From NCBI GenBank assembly GCA_027604705.1, contig JADHYV010000001.1, forward strand, positions 976,498 through 1,040,497: a stretch of DNA of 64,000 bases, in the 5' to 3' direction. Shown piece by piece: positions 21,958 to 32,783 of the stretch. The position numbers were made by a program, and so were the translations under genes. The notes below the pieces were generated by a model that was given only the letters and a program-made list of their open reading frames with translations, did not search any database and was not told the DNA's origin. The stretch comes from Allomyces arbusculus. Its lineage: Eukaryota > Blastocladiomycota > Blastocladiomycetes > Blastocladiales > Blastocladiaceae. Each line of letters starts with the position of its first letter. The stretch's first letter is position 1.

Positions 21958-22939
21958 GGTGGGAGTGGAACTGATCTTGGTGTGATCGTCGGCAAGCAGG
22001 GTCGCGTCGCTAAGTGACGGGGAGAGAGAGAGCGCACAAAGCGAGGAGCGGCACGCTTCAAGACAGATAGCAACTTCCGAGGGGAGAAGTGGCGGCAGGG
22101 GGGGCATGGCCGGCTTCATAAAAAGCGACCATGGGCATCACCCAATGTGGACGCCAGGTTTGCACCGCGGCTATCTCCCACGGCCAGCCGGGCGCGTTGG
22201 CCAGCCCAGGGAGCGCGCCAAGGGGCAAGAAGTAAACGTGGAAGCGCGGCCATACATTTGTAGAAGATGGAAGGTGATCCAGCGAAGAACAAGCGAGGAA
22301 GCGGCGCATGGAAGGGTCCGTTGAGGGCCGGAACCACCGGCAGCCCAACCGCCAATCAGCACACACCAAGCGGCAAACCTGCACTTCCTCCCTTTCGCAC
22401 CCACCGCAGCCATGTCGCGCACCACATCCGCGACTTGACAAAGACTGTGACAGCTCGCACAGGCCAGTTTGGTTGTCTAAAATAGGTCATTTTTCACTGC
22501 AGTACGGGCAGGCGAACCACGCCAGGGACACGTGCATGCTTCAATGACTTCAGCCAGCGAGCAGGAGGTCGACTGCGACCCAGCGCCTTTCGACTTCCAC
22601 TGCGGTTCCCATGCGGAACCTGGCGCCTTCCACCGCAAATGACACCCCGGCTGTGAAGTGGCGGCACAAGCCCTGATCCGAAAGTGCCCGGCTGAATGGA
22701 CGTCTCACTCAACACTCGACTCGCGCGTGTGCCTTGTGAGCGCGCCATGCTCCCTGATCCGAGGGCCGTGCAAGTTCTTTTTTGCGTGCTGCCGACTCTT
22801 CCATGGTCGTGCGCCCCCTTGACGCTCGGCCGGCCAGCCGTCGTCGTGCTTAGGTCGTCCGTGACGCTATATAGACGCTCTCCCTCGGCGCCCGCCCGTC
22901 CTCCTCCAAACGACTCGCTCTGTTGCAGCTGCACGCACC
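21958..22939. other. divergent promoter region, CoA ligase / P450
   Basis: The 982 bp separate the starts of the CoA-ligase-like gene (minus) and the P450 (plus). A TATA box lies near the P450 end. No coding sequence is supported; the frame extending the ligase upstream to 22119 has weaker start context. The region could drive both genes. Confidence 0.5.
22868..22873 (+). promoter_or_regulatory. TATA box of the P450 gene
   Basis: TATATA lies 72 bp upstream of the P450 start codon at 22940, a spacing that gives a 5' UTR of about 40 nt. Confidence 0.6.
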
Positions 22940-24928
22940 ATGACCAGCGCCGCCTTTGATCTCCAGGGCGCGGGCGCCCTGGGCACGCTCCTGTCCGGCA
23001 ACAGCACGTCGCGCATCCTCAACGGCGTCCACGCTGCGATCGCGACCACCAAGACGCTAACCCCACTGCAAGCGGTTGGCGCCACGTTTGGCACGCTCGT
23101 CGCTGCTCTGATCGCCGTCTTGTTCTACGAGCGCAAGCGCAAGATCCGCCACGACATTCCAACAATTCCAACATGGGGCCCGCTTGGCAGTGCGCCCGAA
23201 ATGCTCGCGCACCGGTGGGACCGACTCGACTGGTCGCTGTGGAAGCAGCGGTGGCATCTCGACCGCGGCGACGGCATGACGGCCTACGTCTGGGCACCAT
23301 TCCAGCCGACGCTGATCGTGACGTGCGACCCGCGCAACGTCGAGCACGTGCTCAAGACGCGCTTCGATGTGCGTGATCCCTCTCGTTTGAGTGGCGTTGA
23401 GAAGACGCACGTAGCTGATTCGAAGCGGCTTCTCCTTGGAACAACAGAACTACATCAAGGGGCCCGTGTTCGACAAAATCCAGCGGGTGATGCTCGGTCC
23501 GTCGTCACTCTTCCACCGCCTCCGCTACGCGCTCAACTTGGTGGTCCCCGCTCACCTCGGCTCTCTTTGCTTTGCCCACATAGGCCATGGCATCTTTAAC
23601 GCGGACGGCGAGCAGTGGCGCGTGCAGCGCAAGACCGCGGCCAACATGTTCACGATCAACAACTTCCGCGACTTCATGATGCACGTCTTCCTCGACCGGT
23701 CGCAGATCCTGACGAGCCGCCTGCGCGACGCAGCGCGGTCGGGGACCATTGTTGATCTGCACGACTTGCTCTACCGGTTCACGCTCGACTCGTTCATGGA
23801 AATCGGCTACGGCGCGCGCATCGATGCGCTGAAGTCGGACGAGCCGATTCCGTTTGCCGCTGCATTCGACCGCGGTACGTGGAAATACGCTCTTGAACGT
23901 CCGCGTTATCAACGAATTCTGACCTTGCGCCACTGCGTTTTCCCATTTTACAGCCCAGACCATCATCAACCGCCGCTACAGCATGGGCAAGATCCAGTGG
24001 AAGGTCATCGAGTGGTTCACGGGCGAGGGCAAGGAGGTTGTGGAGTGCATGAAGGTTGCCGACAAGTTTGCCTACGACCTGATCGCACAGCGCCGCGCCG
24101 AGGGTGGTCTCGAGTCCAAGAACGACTTGCTCTCGCGTCTCCTTGTCATGAAGAACCCGGAAACGGGCAAGCCCTACCCGGACGTTGAGCTGCGCGACAT
24201 GGTCCTGAACTTGTACGCCCTTCCCTTAATCCCTTGATCTACAATGTGCAATTCACGGCCCGCGTGCAATAACTGACCCATCCCCACCGCTCCTCCCCGA
24301 AACTAGCCTCATTGCCGGCCGCGACACGACGGCACAGTCGCTCTCGTGGACCTTCTTTGAGCTCGCCAAGCATCCCGAGGCCGTGGCCAAGTTCCGCGCC
24401 GAAATTTCGGAGGCGTGCCCCGACGGCGAGCCCGACTACCAGACGGTGACCAAGCAGCTTAAGTACGGTGCTGCGATCCTGAGCGAAGGCTTGCGTCTGC
24501 ACCCGAGTGTCCCCGCCGAGATCAAGTTTGCCGTCGAGGATGACGTCTGGCCCGACGGCACGCGTATTCGCAAGGGTGACGGCACCGCATGGATGCCTTG
24601 GGTCATGGGCCGGTTGCCGGAACTGTGGGGCGACGACGCGCTCGAGTTCAAGCCCGAGCGGTGGATCGATTCGAAGCACCCGGGTCCCTTCAAGTGGCCC
24701 GTGTTCAACGGTGGGCCGCGCACATGCTTGGGTCAACCGATGGTCTACATCCAGGCTGTCGCGTGCTTGGCCGAGGTGACGCGCCAGTTTGACCTGGAGC
24801 TGGTGGCGCCCGAGGAAGTCGTCTACCGCCCGGCGCTGACGCTGCAGATGAAGAATGGGCTGCGCGTCCGCGTCCACGAGCGCGGTGCGGCCGACCGCAC
24901 GGACGAGGGGATTGCTTTTTGCGCGTGA
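22940..24928 (+). CDS. cytochrome P450 monooxygenase
   Basis: Five exons join in phase: 22940-23368, 23448-23496, 23584-23874, 23954-24212 and 24307-24928, giving 549 residues. The protein has an N-terminal membrane anchor at about residues 45-63 followed by basic residues, as in endoplasmic-reticulum P450s. The I-helix motif AGRDTTAQSLSW (O2 activation Thr), the K-helix EGLR, FKPERW and the haem-ligand motif FNGGPRTCLGQPM (Cys about 483) are all present, so the enzyme looks intact. Overall pattern (NYIKGPVF, GHGIFNADGEQWRVQRKTA, FTLDSFMEIGYG) resembles the CYP86/CYP704/CYP52-type fatty-acid hydroxylase clan, but the substrate is not determinable here. Electrons would come from an NADPH-P450 reductase such as the one encoded at 53.8-56.0 kb. 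Exon 2 is only 49 nt. Confidence 0.93.
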
Positions 24929-25778
24929 TTTTGGATTTCTTTTTTTGACTGGCGAAATGGACGTGTGATTTGGGTTGTGCTTTTTATATACGATGCTCTC
25001 CTAAGATTGGAGCGGATTCGTTCAAGTGGACCATCGTATACGCTGTCTCCCACGTCGCGGGCACCATGCAGATTGATGAGATGGCACGGGTCCACTTCAA
25101 TCGCGAGCTGACAACTCTGGTGCACCGCCAGGTTGGTCGCGACTCGGCACGTTGTTCCTCGCCGACGAGCAAGCGGCGAACCGCATCATCAGAAGTGGCC
25201 ACGTTCTGGCCCACTGTCCGCGACCCACTGGAGGCGCGGAGCATCGCTGCTCTCCCCCAAGTGGTCCTTTGTCCGACAGCTATTTTCTGTTTGCTCCTGT
25301 ACGACGCGTCGAACCACACGATCAAAATCATATTTATGCCGCGCGAAGACGTGGGTGGTGCTCCGAATCCATATGCGGGAGGCTTGATCGACCAACGTTA
25401 CCCCAAGTGATTGGAATATGCGTGCTTCGGCGTTTTTGGAGCTTGTGTGGATCGACTGTCGAGTGTGTGAGCGCTGCGCCCTCACAAGGGATGAGGGGAT
25501 CTTCATCGGGTGCTTTTGCCTCGTGTTCGCAAGGGACGCTCATCGGAAAGCCGGGCCAGGAACGCGCGCACGAGTGGACAGATTCATGGACACCATGCCC
25601 TGTGCTTGAGATAATAGCAACCAATGGATCGGTACGCACATCATCGCTCTTCTCCACCTTGTTGCAGCATTCGTTCGAGCAGGCGGGCCACATTTCTTGG
25701 CGGTCATGGCATTCCCAAAGCCCCGATCCCAGTCGTCGACCAACCGCTCCTTCCCGATTCACCGTCTATTCCACGGGT
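24929..25778. other. convergent intergenic region, no gene seen
   Basis: This is between the P450 stop and the end of the PTRHD1-like gene. A TTTTTATATACG stretch at about 24980 probably belongs to the P450 3' UTR. Chance frames (25152-26129 plus; 25334-25762 minus) have no domain content. Confidence 0.5.
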
Positions 25779-26449
25779 TTATCGAAACAAAGCGCACTTT
25801 TTGAACGCGTCGCCCAACTCAGACTTGCGATACGGCCGCGTGGCAAGACTCGTCAGGATATCCTCGGGCTGCTCGCGCCACAGCGCGTGGTCGATTTGTT
25901 GTTCAGTCAGCCGGTTCGCGAGCGCGAGCAGCTGCGACTCGTTCTTAATCTAGTGGTTTGCTTGAGCGTGAGTATCGTTGTGTCGCTCGCAGGAAGAGGA
26001 AGCGAGTGGAGATTACCTCGTACACGACCTTGTGCATGTGCGCGATGTCACTCATGTATTCGGCTGTCGCTGCGTGGTCGCGGTATTTCCAAAGACTTGC
26101 GGAAACGGCATGGCAACCTTGGGCAATGACACTGATGGATGAGGGCCGAAAGAACGTCAACCTCCTTGGAAACGTCGTCAAGAGTGCCTAGGTCAACGAA
26201 ATACCTTCCGACTGGCCAATTCAAGGTCTTGAAATAGTGGAGAATCGAGCCGATCATGGCCATTTATTGATGAAATAGTTTGGTATGGCGATTGGTGCTT
26301 CTCGGTCAGTTGCAGAGTTGGCCACGTCGTGGTGTTGAGTGACTGAGCATGTGGAATTGCCTAACCTTGATGAGGTCGCGTCGAACGACAATGAAGACGG
26401 TCAGCGGCTCCACAACCGCTGCTGAGACTGCAGGTACTGCTGCTGCCAT
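25779..26449 (-). CDS. PTRHD1-type peptidyl-tRNA hydrolase 2 family protein
   Basis: Four exons join in phase: 26449-26366, 26227-26205, 26131-26017 and 25949-25779, giving 130 residues. The second exon is only 23 nt and encodes TLNWPVG. The spliced protein reads PLTVFIVVRRDLIK, TLNWPVGSVIAQGCHAV, HMHKVVYEIKNE and ends with IDHALWREQPEDILTSLATRPY. These are the hallmarks of the PTRHD1 branch of the PTH2 fold: the Q-[AG]-C-H-A motif, the helix DHxLWxEQPExxxTxLATRPY and a short length of about 130-140. PTH2 enzymes free tRNA from stalled peptidyl-tRNA; whether the PTRHD1 branch has that activity is uncertain. The splice model is strongly supported because each junction restores a conserved motif. 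Confidence 0.9.
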
Positions 26450-28164
26450 GGTCGAAGCATCAATGGCGGCACGTTAGATGCAATGCGAGCGGATCGAGCA
26501 GCACCAGCCAAAAAGGCGGGTGCGAGCCGCGAGCAAGAACAAGGCGCACTGACTCAAAAAAAGGTGCGCATGATGTGGAACGTCCACGTCAATCGTCCTG
26601 ACGAACGACCACGTTCGTGGAATCCACTTCCACGTCGCTCACGGCGCCAGCGGCGATAGCTTTCTGACGGGGAGAATGGGAACTAAGTACACTCCACTCT
26701 CGCGGCCGACCAGAATGTGCGTGACGCTCAATCTGTCCCGCTGCAACGTCGCGTATCTGCCCTGACCAAGAATGCATTGGGAAACATGTTTACGGGACAG
26801 GCACCGCCTAGCGGCTTCGCCGTCGTAAACAACTTGCTCGCTGCCTCGAAACAGTTCCAAGACCAGATTTGCCCGATCCCGACCAAGCACAACCAGATTG
26901 CCACGTTCACTGACCCAGACGAGTGAGCCATTATTGCCCATGCAGCCCAGACGACGCGGATTCTCGTCTCGAGCCGCACCACCAAGGTCATTGACGCGTT
27001 TCTTGTGCGCAAGTGTCGCGAGGGCTCGCCCTCTGCGAAAGGCCTGTCCAAGGACATGGACCGCGCCATGTTCGTTCACCGCCTGATCAAGTGCCACCCG
27101 CACATTTTCATCAACAGCGACGACACCACGACCACGTGTGTATTCGTGGATCTCTACGGCAGTACAGCCATTTCGAAGTCGGCCGAAAATCGGCCCGCAC
27201 TGCTCCCGCTCAGTGGGTATCTGACCTACGACGAAGTGGCCATTCCGCGCTCCTGGGCGTATCGACGCCGACGCTCTTCATCAATGACGGTCACCGACGT
27301 AATTGTGGTCGCAAGGGCGAGCCAGGCACGTTTGGGCGGTTTGGAATTTACCTGGCCGTTGTTGGGTCGCGGTTCGAAGTGCACGAGGAAATGGAATCAC
27401 GGGCCATGAATGGCACGATGGAGCGTCCGCCACTGACAACGCCCAGCTCGAGCCGGAATGGGTCGGTCTTTATGACGCTGAAAGCAAGGGCCGCAATGTG
27501 ATCACGATGTGCGACAGAGGCACGCCGGACGAGTCCGTGTTCGACGAGACGCGGTACCGCCGCAGCATACGCACGACGTTTGACTTGATCGGCCGAGTGC
27601 GCGCCGCGCAGTCTAGATTGTCGCAAGCTCGCATACCTTCGCCAAGTTGGGCTCGGACTCAGCTGCTCGCCCGTGCACAGGGTCAAGCAGACAGCCGTGT
27701 ATGTGAGTGAGTTAATCGCTGCACTGTTGCCCGACCCCTATCGCGGGAAATGCTTGCTGGTTGAGACGTATGCTTGGGATAGCAACACATTTTCGGGCAT
27801 CGAATTCTGGAGGGGGCACGAGCAGCGAGCGGCAACCCGGCCGCCGCGTGCTGCTCGCTGATCCTGGAGCTGCAAAACCCACCCATCAACACTGGATTCT
27901 TGGACCGCATTCTCGTGCACGGTGACGATGAGTGAGCGCTCGGACCATCCCGCAGCCGCTTGAGAAGACCAGTTGTTCAAGGTGGGGGCTGCGCAGCAGC
28001 GGGAGACCAGATCCGCACGTTGATTGTAAATCCGCACGTTGATTGCAAATCGTTGTGGAAACCAACACAGCTTTGTTCAATTGTTCGACATGTTCAAACG
28101 ATTTCACTCTCCAGATCTGCGACTTGTGCTCCCGCATTTCACTGGGCAACGTCCATGCTCTCGT
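26450..28164. other. unresolved stretch, possible decayed gene
   Basis: No coherent gene model was found in 1.7 kb. Some + strand frames look protein-like: about 26790-26925 (GFAVVNNLLAASKQFQDQ), 27005-27409 (KDMDRAMFVHRLIKCHPHIF) and 27680-27860 (KCLLVETYAWDSNTFSG). They are in different frames with stops between, and I could not join them by plausible introns or match a family. A decayed gene or mobile-element remnant, or a real gene with introns I misplace, are the alternatives. Confidence 0.35.
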
Positions 28165-31100
28165 TCACTGCGCGGGAACCGCGCGACTATACAATATCCG
28201 GCACGGACCGGTGCCCGAGAACACGGTCCAAATTGAACGCGCTCGAGATGAGAGCAATCTGGAGTGAACCTGGTGGTCAGCGTCCACTAAACTCTACAGT
28301 TCCTTCTCCATCACCCATGAAAAATGAGACGTACGTGTGTGAACGCCTGCGGAAAATTGCCCACCAACTCGCCCGACGGCGACACCTGCTCCGAGAACAA
28401 CAGCAAATGGTTCCCGTAGGCCAGCGTCTGATCAAACGCGTAGAGCGCGCGCGCAAGGTACTTTGGGTAATACTGCCCCGCGCGCGTCAACGCCTCGACG
28501 AGCCAGAGCGTGCACATGGTAAACGCGCCCTCGTCGCTGTCGAACCCGTCGTCGACTTGGCCCACCTGGTACCGGCGTACGAGATTGTTGACCGTGAGCC
28601 CACCGCGCTCGGGCGCGCGCAGAATTGCGGCAATCGTGCTGAGCAGCCGCGGGTCCGTGGGGGACATGAAGAAGACGAGCGGCATGATGAGCACGCTCGA
28701 GTCGAGCACCGCGTTCTCGTACGCTTGTTGGAAGAAACGGCCTTCGTGGTTCCAGCCCTTTTCCATGATCTGCACGTGATGGGGCGAAGCGTGTCAGCAA
28801 GAAGACCACCGTGTTGATGCGCCGCGAGTCAGAACTCACCTCGAGGTATATCGCGTCGCGCGTGCGGAACCACTTGTCGCGATTCGGGCACGGGAACATG
28901 CGCTTCTCGACGAGGCGCAGGCCGCGGTCCACGGCGACCCAGCTCATGACCTTGGAGTAGAGGAAATTGACGGGCTTGCCGCGCACTTCCCAGATGCTCA
29001 TGTCGGGCTGCTGCCAGTTTTCAACGACAAAGTCGACGAGCTTGGCGCACACGACCCACATGTCGTACCCGATCGGCGACGAGAACTTGTTCATCTAGAA
29101 ACAAGAGTCGCAAGAATGAGTTTACTTCACGCTCCAAAATCTTCTCCACCCGCCAATGTTGCCCGGGGGAATCGCAAGTCACGATAATGTACCAGGTAGA
29201 TCGCGTCGAGCAGCGCGCCGCTGATGTCGAGCTGCAGGTGGTTGCTGGCCGCATTGCCGATGCGGACTGGTTTCGAGCCTAGTGCATGGCGCAAGCAATG
29301 CAAATTAGACACGAGTGATTCGAATGTGGAAGACGTAGTTCGGAAAGCGAACCGCGGTAGCCGTCCAAGTGCGTCAACTCCAGCTCGGGCATCTCAGTCG
29401 CGCCCTCGATCGTGTACATGACCCGGGGCGGGCCCTAACCATCTCGAGCGCATCATCAGCAACCGTCCGTTACGGGAGAAATTGGTGTGGGGGGGGGGGG
29501 GGGGGAAGAGCCAAAACATACGCCATCCTTAAACACCATTTCGATGAAGCGCATGTAGTTGCGCGCCTCGCTCAGCAGCCCGAGCCGAATAAACGCGTAG
29601 ATCGTAAACGCACTATCGCGCAGCCAAACGTAGCGGTAGTCCCAGTTACGGTCGCCGCCAATTTCCTCGGGCAGTGAGAAGGTCGGGGCCGCGATCACGG
29701 CGCCTACGTGGGTCGAGCATGGTCCAGTCAGAACACGGCTCCTGTCTCTGCCAAATGCAATGCGTAACGACGCACCCGTCGGCTGGTAGGTCATGAGCTT
29801 GAGCGTAAACGCGCTGCGCTGGACCGACTCGCGCCATCGTCCGGTCTACCTCCAGCAGGCCGTTCGCGTCAGCACCACCCTACCCAGTTTGCTCCGGATC
29901 AAGAAACACGCACGTAGGCCGACTGACTGATCCACGAGTGCCAGTACCGCAGCGTGTGCCGCAGCAACATCTGCAAAAACTCGACCGTGAGCGGCGGGTC
30001 AAGCAAGTCACGCAGCTTCCGATGCTGCCGGATCCGGGTCCGATCGGCATGATCACGATGGTGCGACGCCCGCGTCGTGGGCGGCGGCGCCGAGCTGGAA
30101 CTTGTCAAGGGCGTTCCGGGCCCTGACTCTGACTCAAATCCAGCCACCACCTCGACCTTGATCTTGCGCAGCTGTCCCGCCGATTCGGTCCGTGCGCGAA
30201 TGGTGCGCACGTCGTTGACGGTCGTCGTCACGGCCGGTCCATTCCCACACGACGCGCATAGCTGCGCCGTCGCCGTGCCGTCGCCGGGCTCTCCCGTCGT
30301 CGTGCGCGACCGACCCGCGCTCGAACTGCCGGACGACGACTCGGTCGCCGCCCGCCGGTTCTTGGAACCCCCGGGACTCTCCGAGTCGCTCTCGTCGGAC
30401 CGCAGCACCGAGTGCATATCGAGCGGGAACGGGCTCACGGGCCGGTTCATCGACGGATCGAGCCCGCACCCGAGCGGGCCCGTGACCCGGTTGTTGGCGC
30501 TCGCGGCGACATCGCCTGCGGATCCGTTGGTGTCGCACGGCGCCGGATGCGCCGACCACAGCTTCGTGACGACCGGGGCCGCCAGGGCCGGAGATGCGGG
30601 GCGTGTCACGTTATCATGCATCACTGACGCCGAGGCCGCAGCGCTTGGATGAGCTGACACCGTGTCGCCGTCCTCGTGCACCTTGGGCCGCTCGCGAAAC
30701 ACGAACCACACCTGCTGCCCCTCGTGCAGCGTGAACGTGGCCTTGACGCCCGGTCCCTTGAGTTCCTCGCGCTCCTCGGTCTCCCAGCGAATGCGCGGCA
30801 ATGGCGCCATGGCCGTCGCGTCGTCGCAGCACGGATTCATGACCACGTGCCGCAAATCCATGGTGAGCGTCGGCGACGTGAAGACGACCGTGGCATTGCT
30901 CGTGCGCGCGTACATAATCTCGTCGCGACTGCCAACCGTCGCGCGGTCGCGCTCGAGATCGTCGAGATCATCGTCGTCGTCGTCGCTCTCGTCGCAGCCG
31001 GGCTCAATGTGCGTCGAATGCGCGTCGAGCGCGTACCGGAACGCCGGGAAGCAGAGCGCGTCAAATGTGACGGTGCCGCGCACGGCCTCGACAATGCGAA

Positions 31101-32322
31101 TCACCCACGGGTAGAGAACGCGTCCTTGGTTGGAGTGGTGGCTTGCGCCGTACGCGGCGGTGCCGGACGTCGGTTGCGCCGAGACGCTCGCGCTGCCCGA
31201 GGCCGGGATCGGGTCCTTCTCGGGCACGTGGAAGAAATCGGTCACTTGCGATGCGCCCTCGTCGGCGAGGAAGCGCGTCACGAGCACATTCGAGTTGGGC
31301 AGGTACTGCTGTTTGCGCGATGCCTGCTGCTTGGGCGCGATCTGGAAGTACCCGCCCTTGTGGTGGTCGAGGAGCCGGCAGAAGACGGACGGGCTGTCGA
31401 ACTACGCAGTCGAGTGCAAGGTCGAGGAGGAGTGAGAGACGCGTCATTTGGTGTGCAGCATCAATTTGTCTTGAACGAGGCGGACCCGCGGGAAGCACAT
31501 GAAGTCGATCGAGGCTACCAGACGAGAGAGAAAAAGCAATGAGTCGACGATGGTTCCTCGACGCGGACACGTCGGATTCGAGCCAAACACGCATACCGTC
31601 GGTACCAATCAACGCGGCCGTACGCATGTTGCCAATGATGCCGTAGTTTTCTGTTTGACAAGCAGATGCGTATCACTCGCTTACTACACACTGTAACCGC
31701 AACCAACCACATCGAACGTACCGATCGGCAGGTACCCACACTTGCGCGGATCCGTGGCCATGGGCGCGGCGCAATACGACTTGACCGCATGCGACTTCAC
31801 CTCGGTCTTGGGTGCGTGCTCGGTCTCGGGCTTGGCCGTCGGCCGATCCGACGACCGGTGCGCGCTCGGCGACGACGCGGCCAGCGTCGACCCAGCCTTG
31901 TCCGCGCCCTGATGCTGCTGCGCGTTGTCCGGCGGCAACTCGTCGGTGTAATTATCGCGGTCCGGGAACGGGACCGACGTGAGCCGTACGTCGCCGTCGC
32001 GCTCAATCTCACTTTCGGCCAGTTCGACGAGAGACGTCGCGCCGACGTCGCGCCGGCTCTGCTGGATCGGTGGGACCGCCCCGCTCGGCGCCGCGTGCCA
32101 CTGCGGCGATGTGGGCCCGACGTCGGGGTCGTTGTCGAGGTGCGCGGGCCAAGACTCGGCGCTAGGCGCGGTCGCGCCGTTGACTTGCACTTCCGGCAGG
32201 TCCAGGACCGGTCGCGCGACAGCGCCGCGGGCAGGTTCAGCGGGCATCGCGACGCGGGATTGGGCGGGAGGGCCGTGGTCGGGATCGGTGCCGGCGTTCG
32301 CGGCCGCCGAGCCGGTCATCAT
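28165..32322 (-). CDS. GH15-family glycosidase (glucoamylase/trehalase-like)
   Basis: Eleven exons join in phase (32322-31722, 31650-31597, 31514-31486, 31401-29914, 29845-29776, 29703-29522, 29434-29353, 29278-29193, 29094-28840, 28769-28335, 28293-28165), giving 1136 residues. Exon 3 is 29 nt. Residues 1-195 are a disordered extension. The GH15 N-terminal beta domain begins [20 protein letters not shown], then [16 protein letters not shown] and [14 protein letters not shown], and is interrupted by a roughly 200-residue Ser/Asp-rich insertion. The alpha/alpha-barrel follows: [42 protein letters not shown] (probable acid Glu about 900) and [21 protein letters not shown] (probable base Glu about 1076). 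Both catalytic glutamates are present. No signal peptide is seen, suggesting an intracellular enzyme acting on glycogen, maltooligosaccharides or trehalose. The last exon (42 codons) is the least certain. Confidence 0.88.
29489..29505. repeat. G17 homopolymer inside a GH15 intron
   Basis: A run of 17 G falls in the intron 29435-29521 of the minus-strand GH15 gene, a C17 tract in the transcript a little after the GTATGT donor. It has the same length and sense as the run at 3734-3750. Confidence 0.85.
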
Positions 32323-32783
32323 GGTTTCAGTTGGGTGTGACAATCTTTGGGGTCGCAGAACGGTCGCGCCAACTCGCCGCGGGTCCAATGCGGGCAGTTG
32401 CGGGGAGTGGCGACGGGATCCGTGGCCGTCGCTCGGTGATCCTCGTGTGCGCACTGCACGCAGGCGCGGTGAGGTGGGGGGTTGGTTATGGGCAGGAGGA
32501 GAAGCGAGGGAAGTGTGGAGCGCATTGAGTGGTGCCGCTCAGCAAGGAGCGACGCGTCGCGTCGCGTTACGCAAAGCGTGATGCAGCGCCTGATCGCTGC
32601 TGCCGATCATGGTCTTGGCCAGCCCACATCGACGTACCGACATCTCAAGCACCACCACTCAACAAAACGCGGCCGCCATCCCGCCATCCTTGATTGCTGG
32701 ACAACACGGCAACAATCAAGTTCCCATTCATCCCTGCTGTGATCCAGTCCACCCACCAGTCCTTTCTCGCGCCCTGCCGCCAC
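32323..32783. other. GH15 promoter region and LRR 3' flank
   Basis: This lies between the GH15 start and the LRR gene stop, both on the minus strand. No gene is supported. It should hold the GH15 promoter and the LRR gene's 3' UTR. Confidence 0.5.

Noticed and set aside
25152-26129. 325-codon + strand frame overlapping the PTRHD1-like gene
   Set aside because: It runs antisense to exons 3 and 4 of a well-supported gene and has no domain content.
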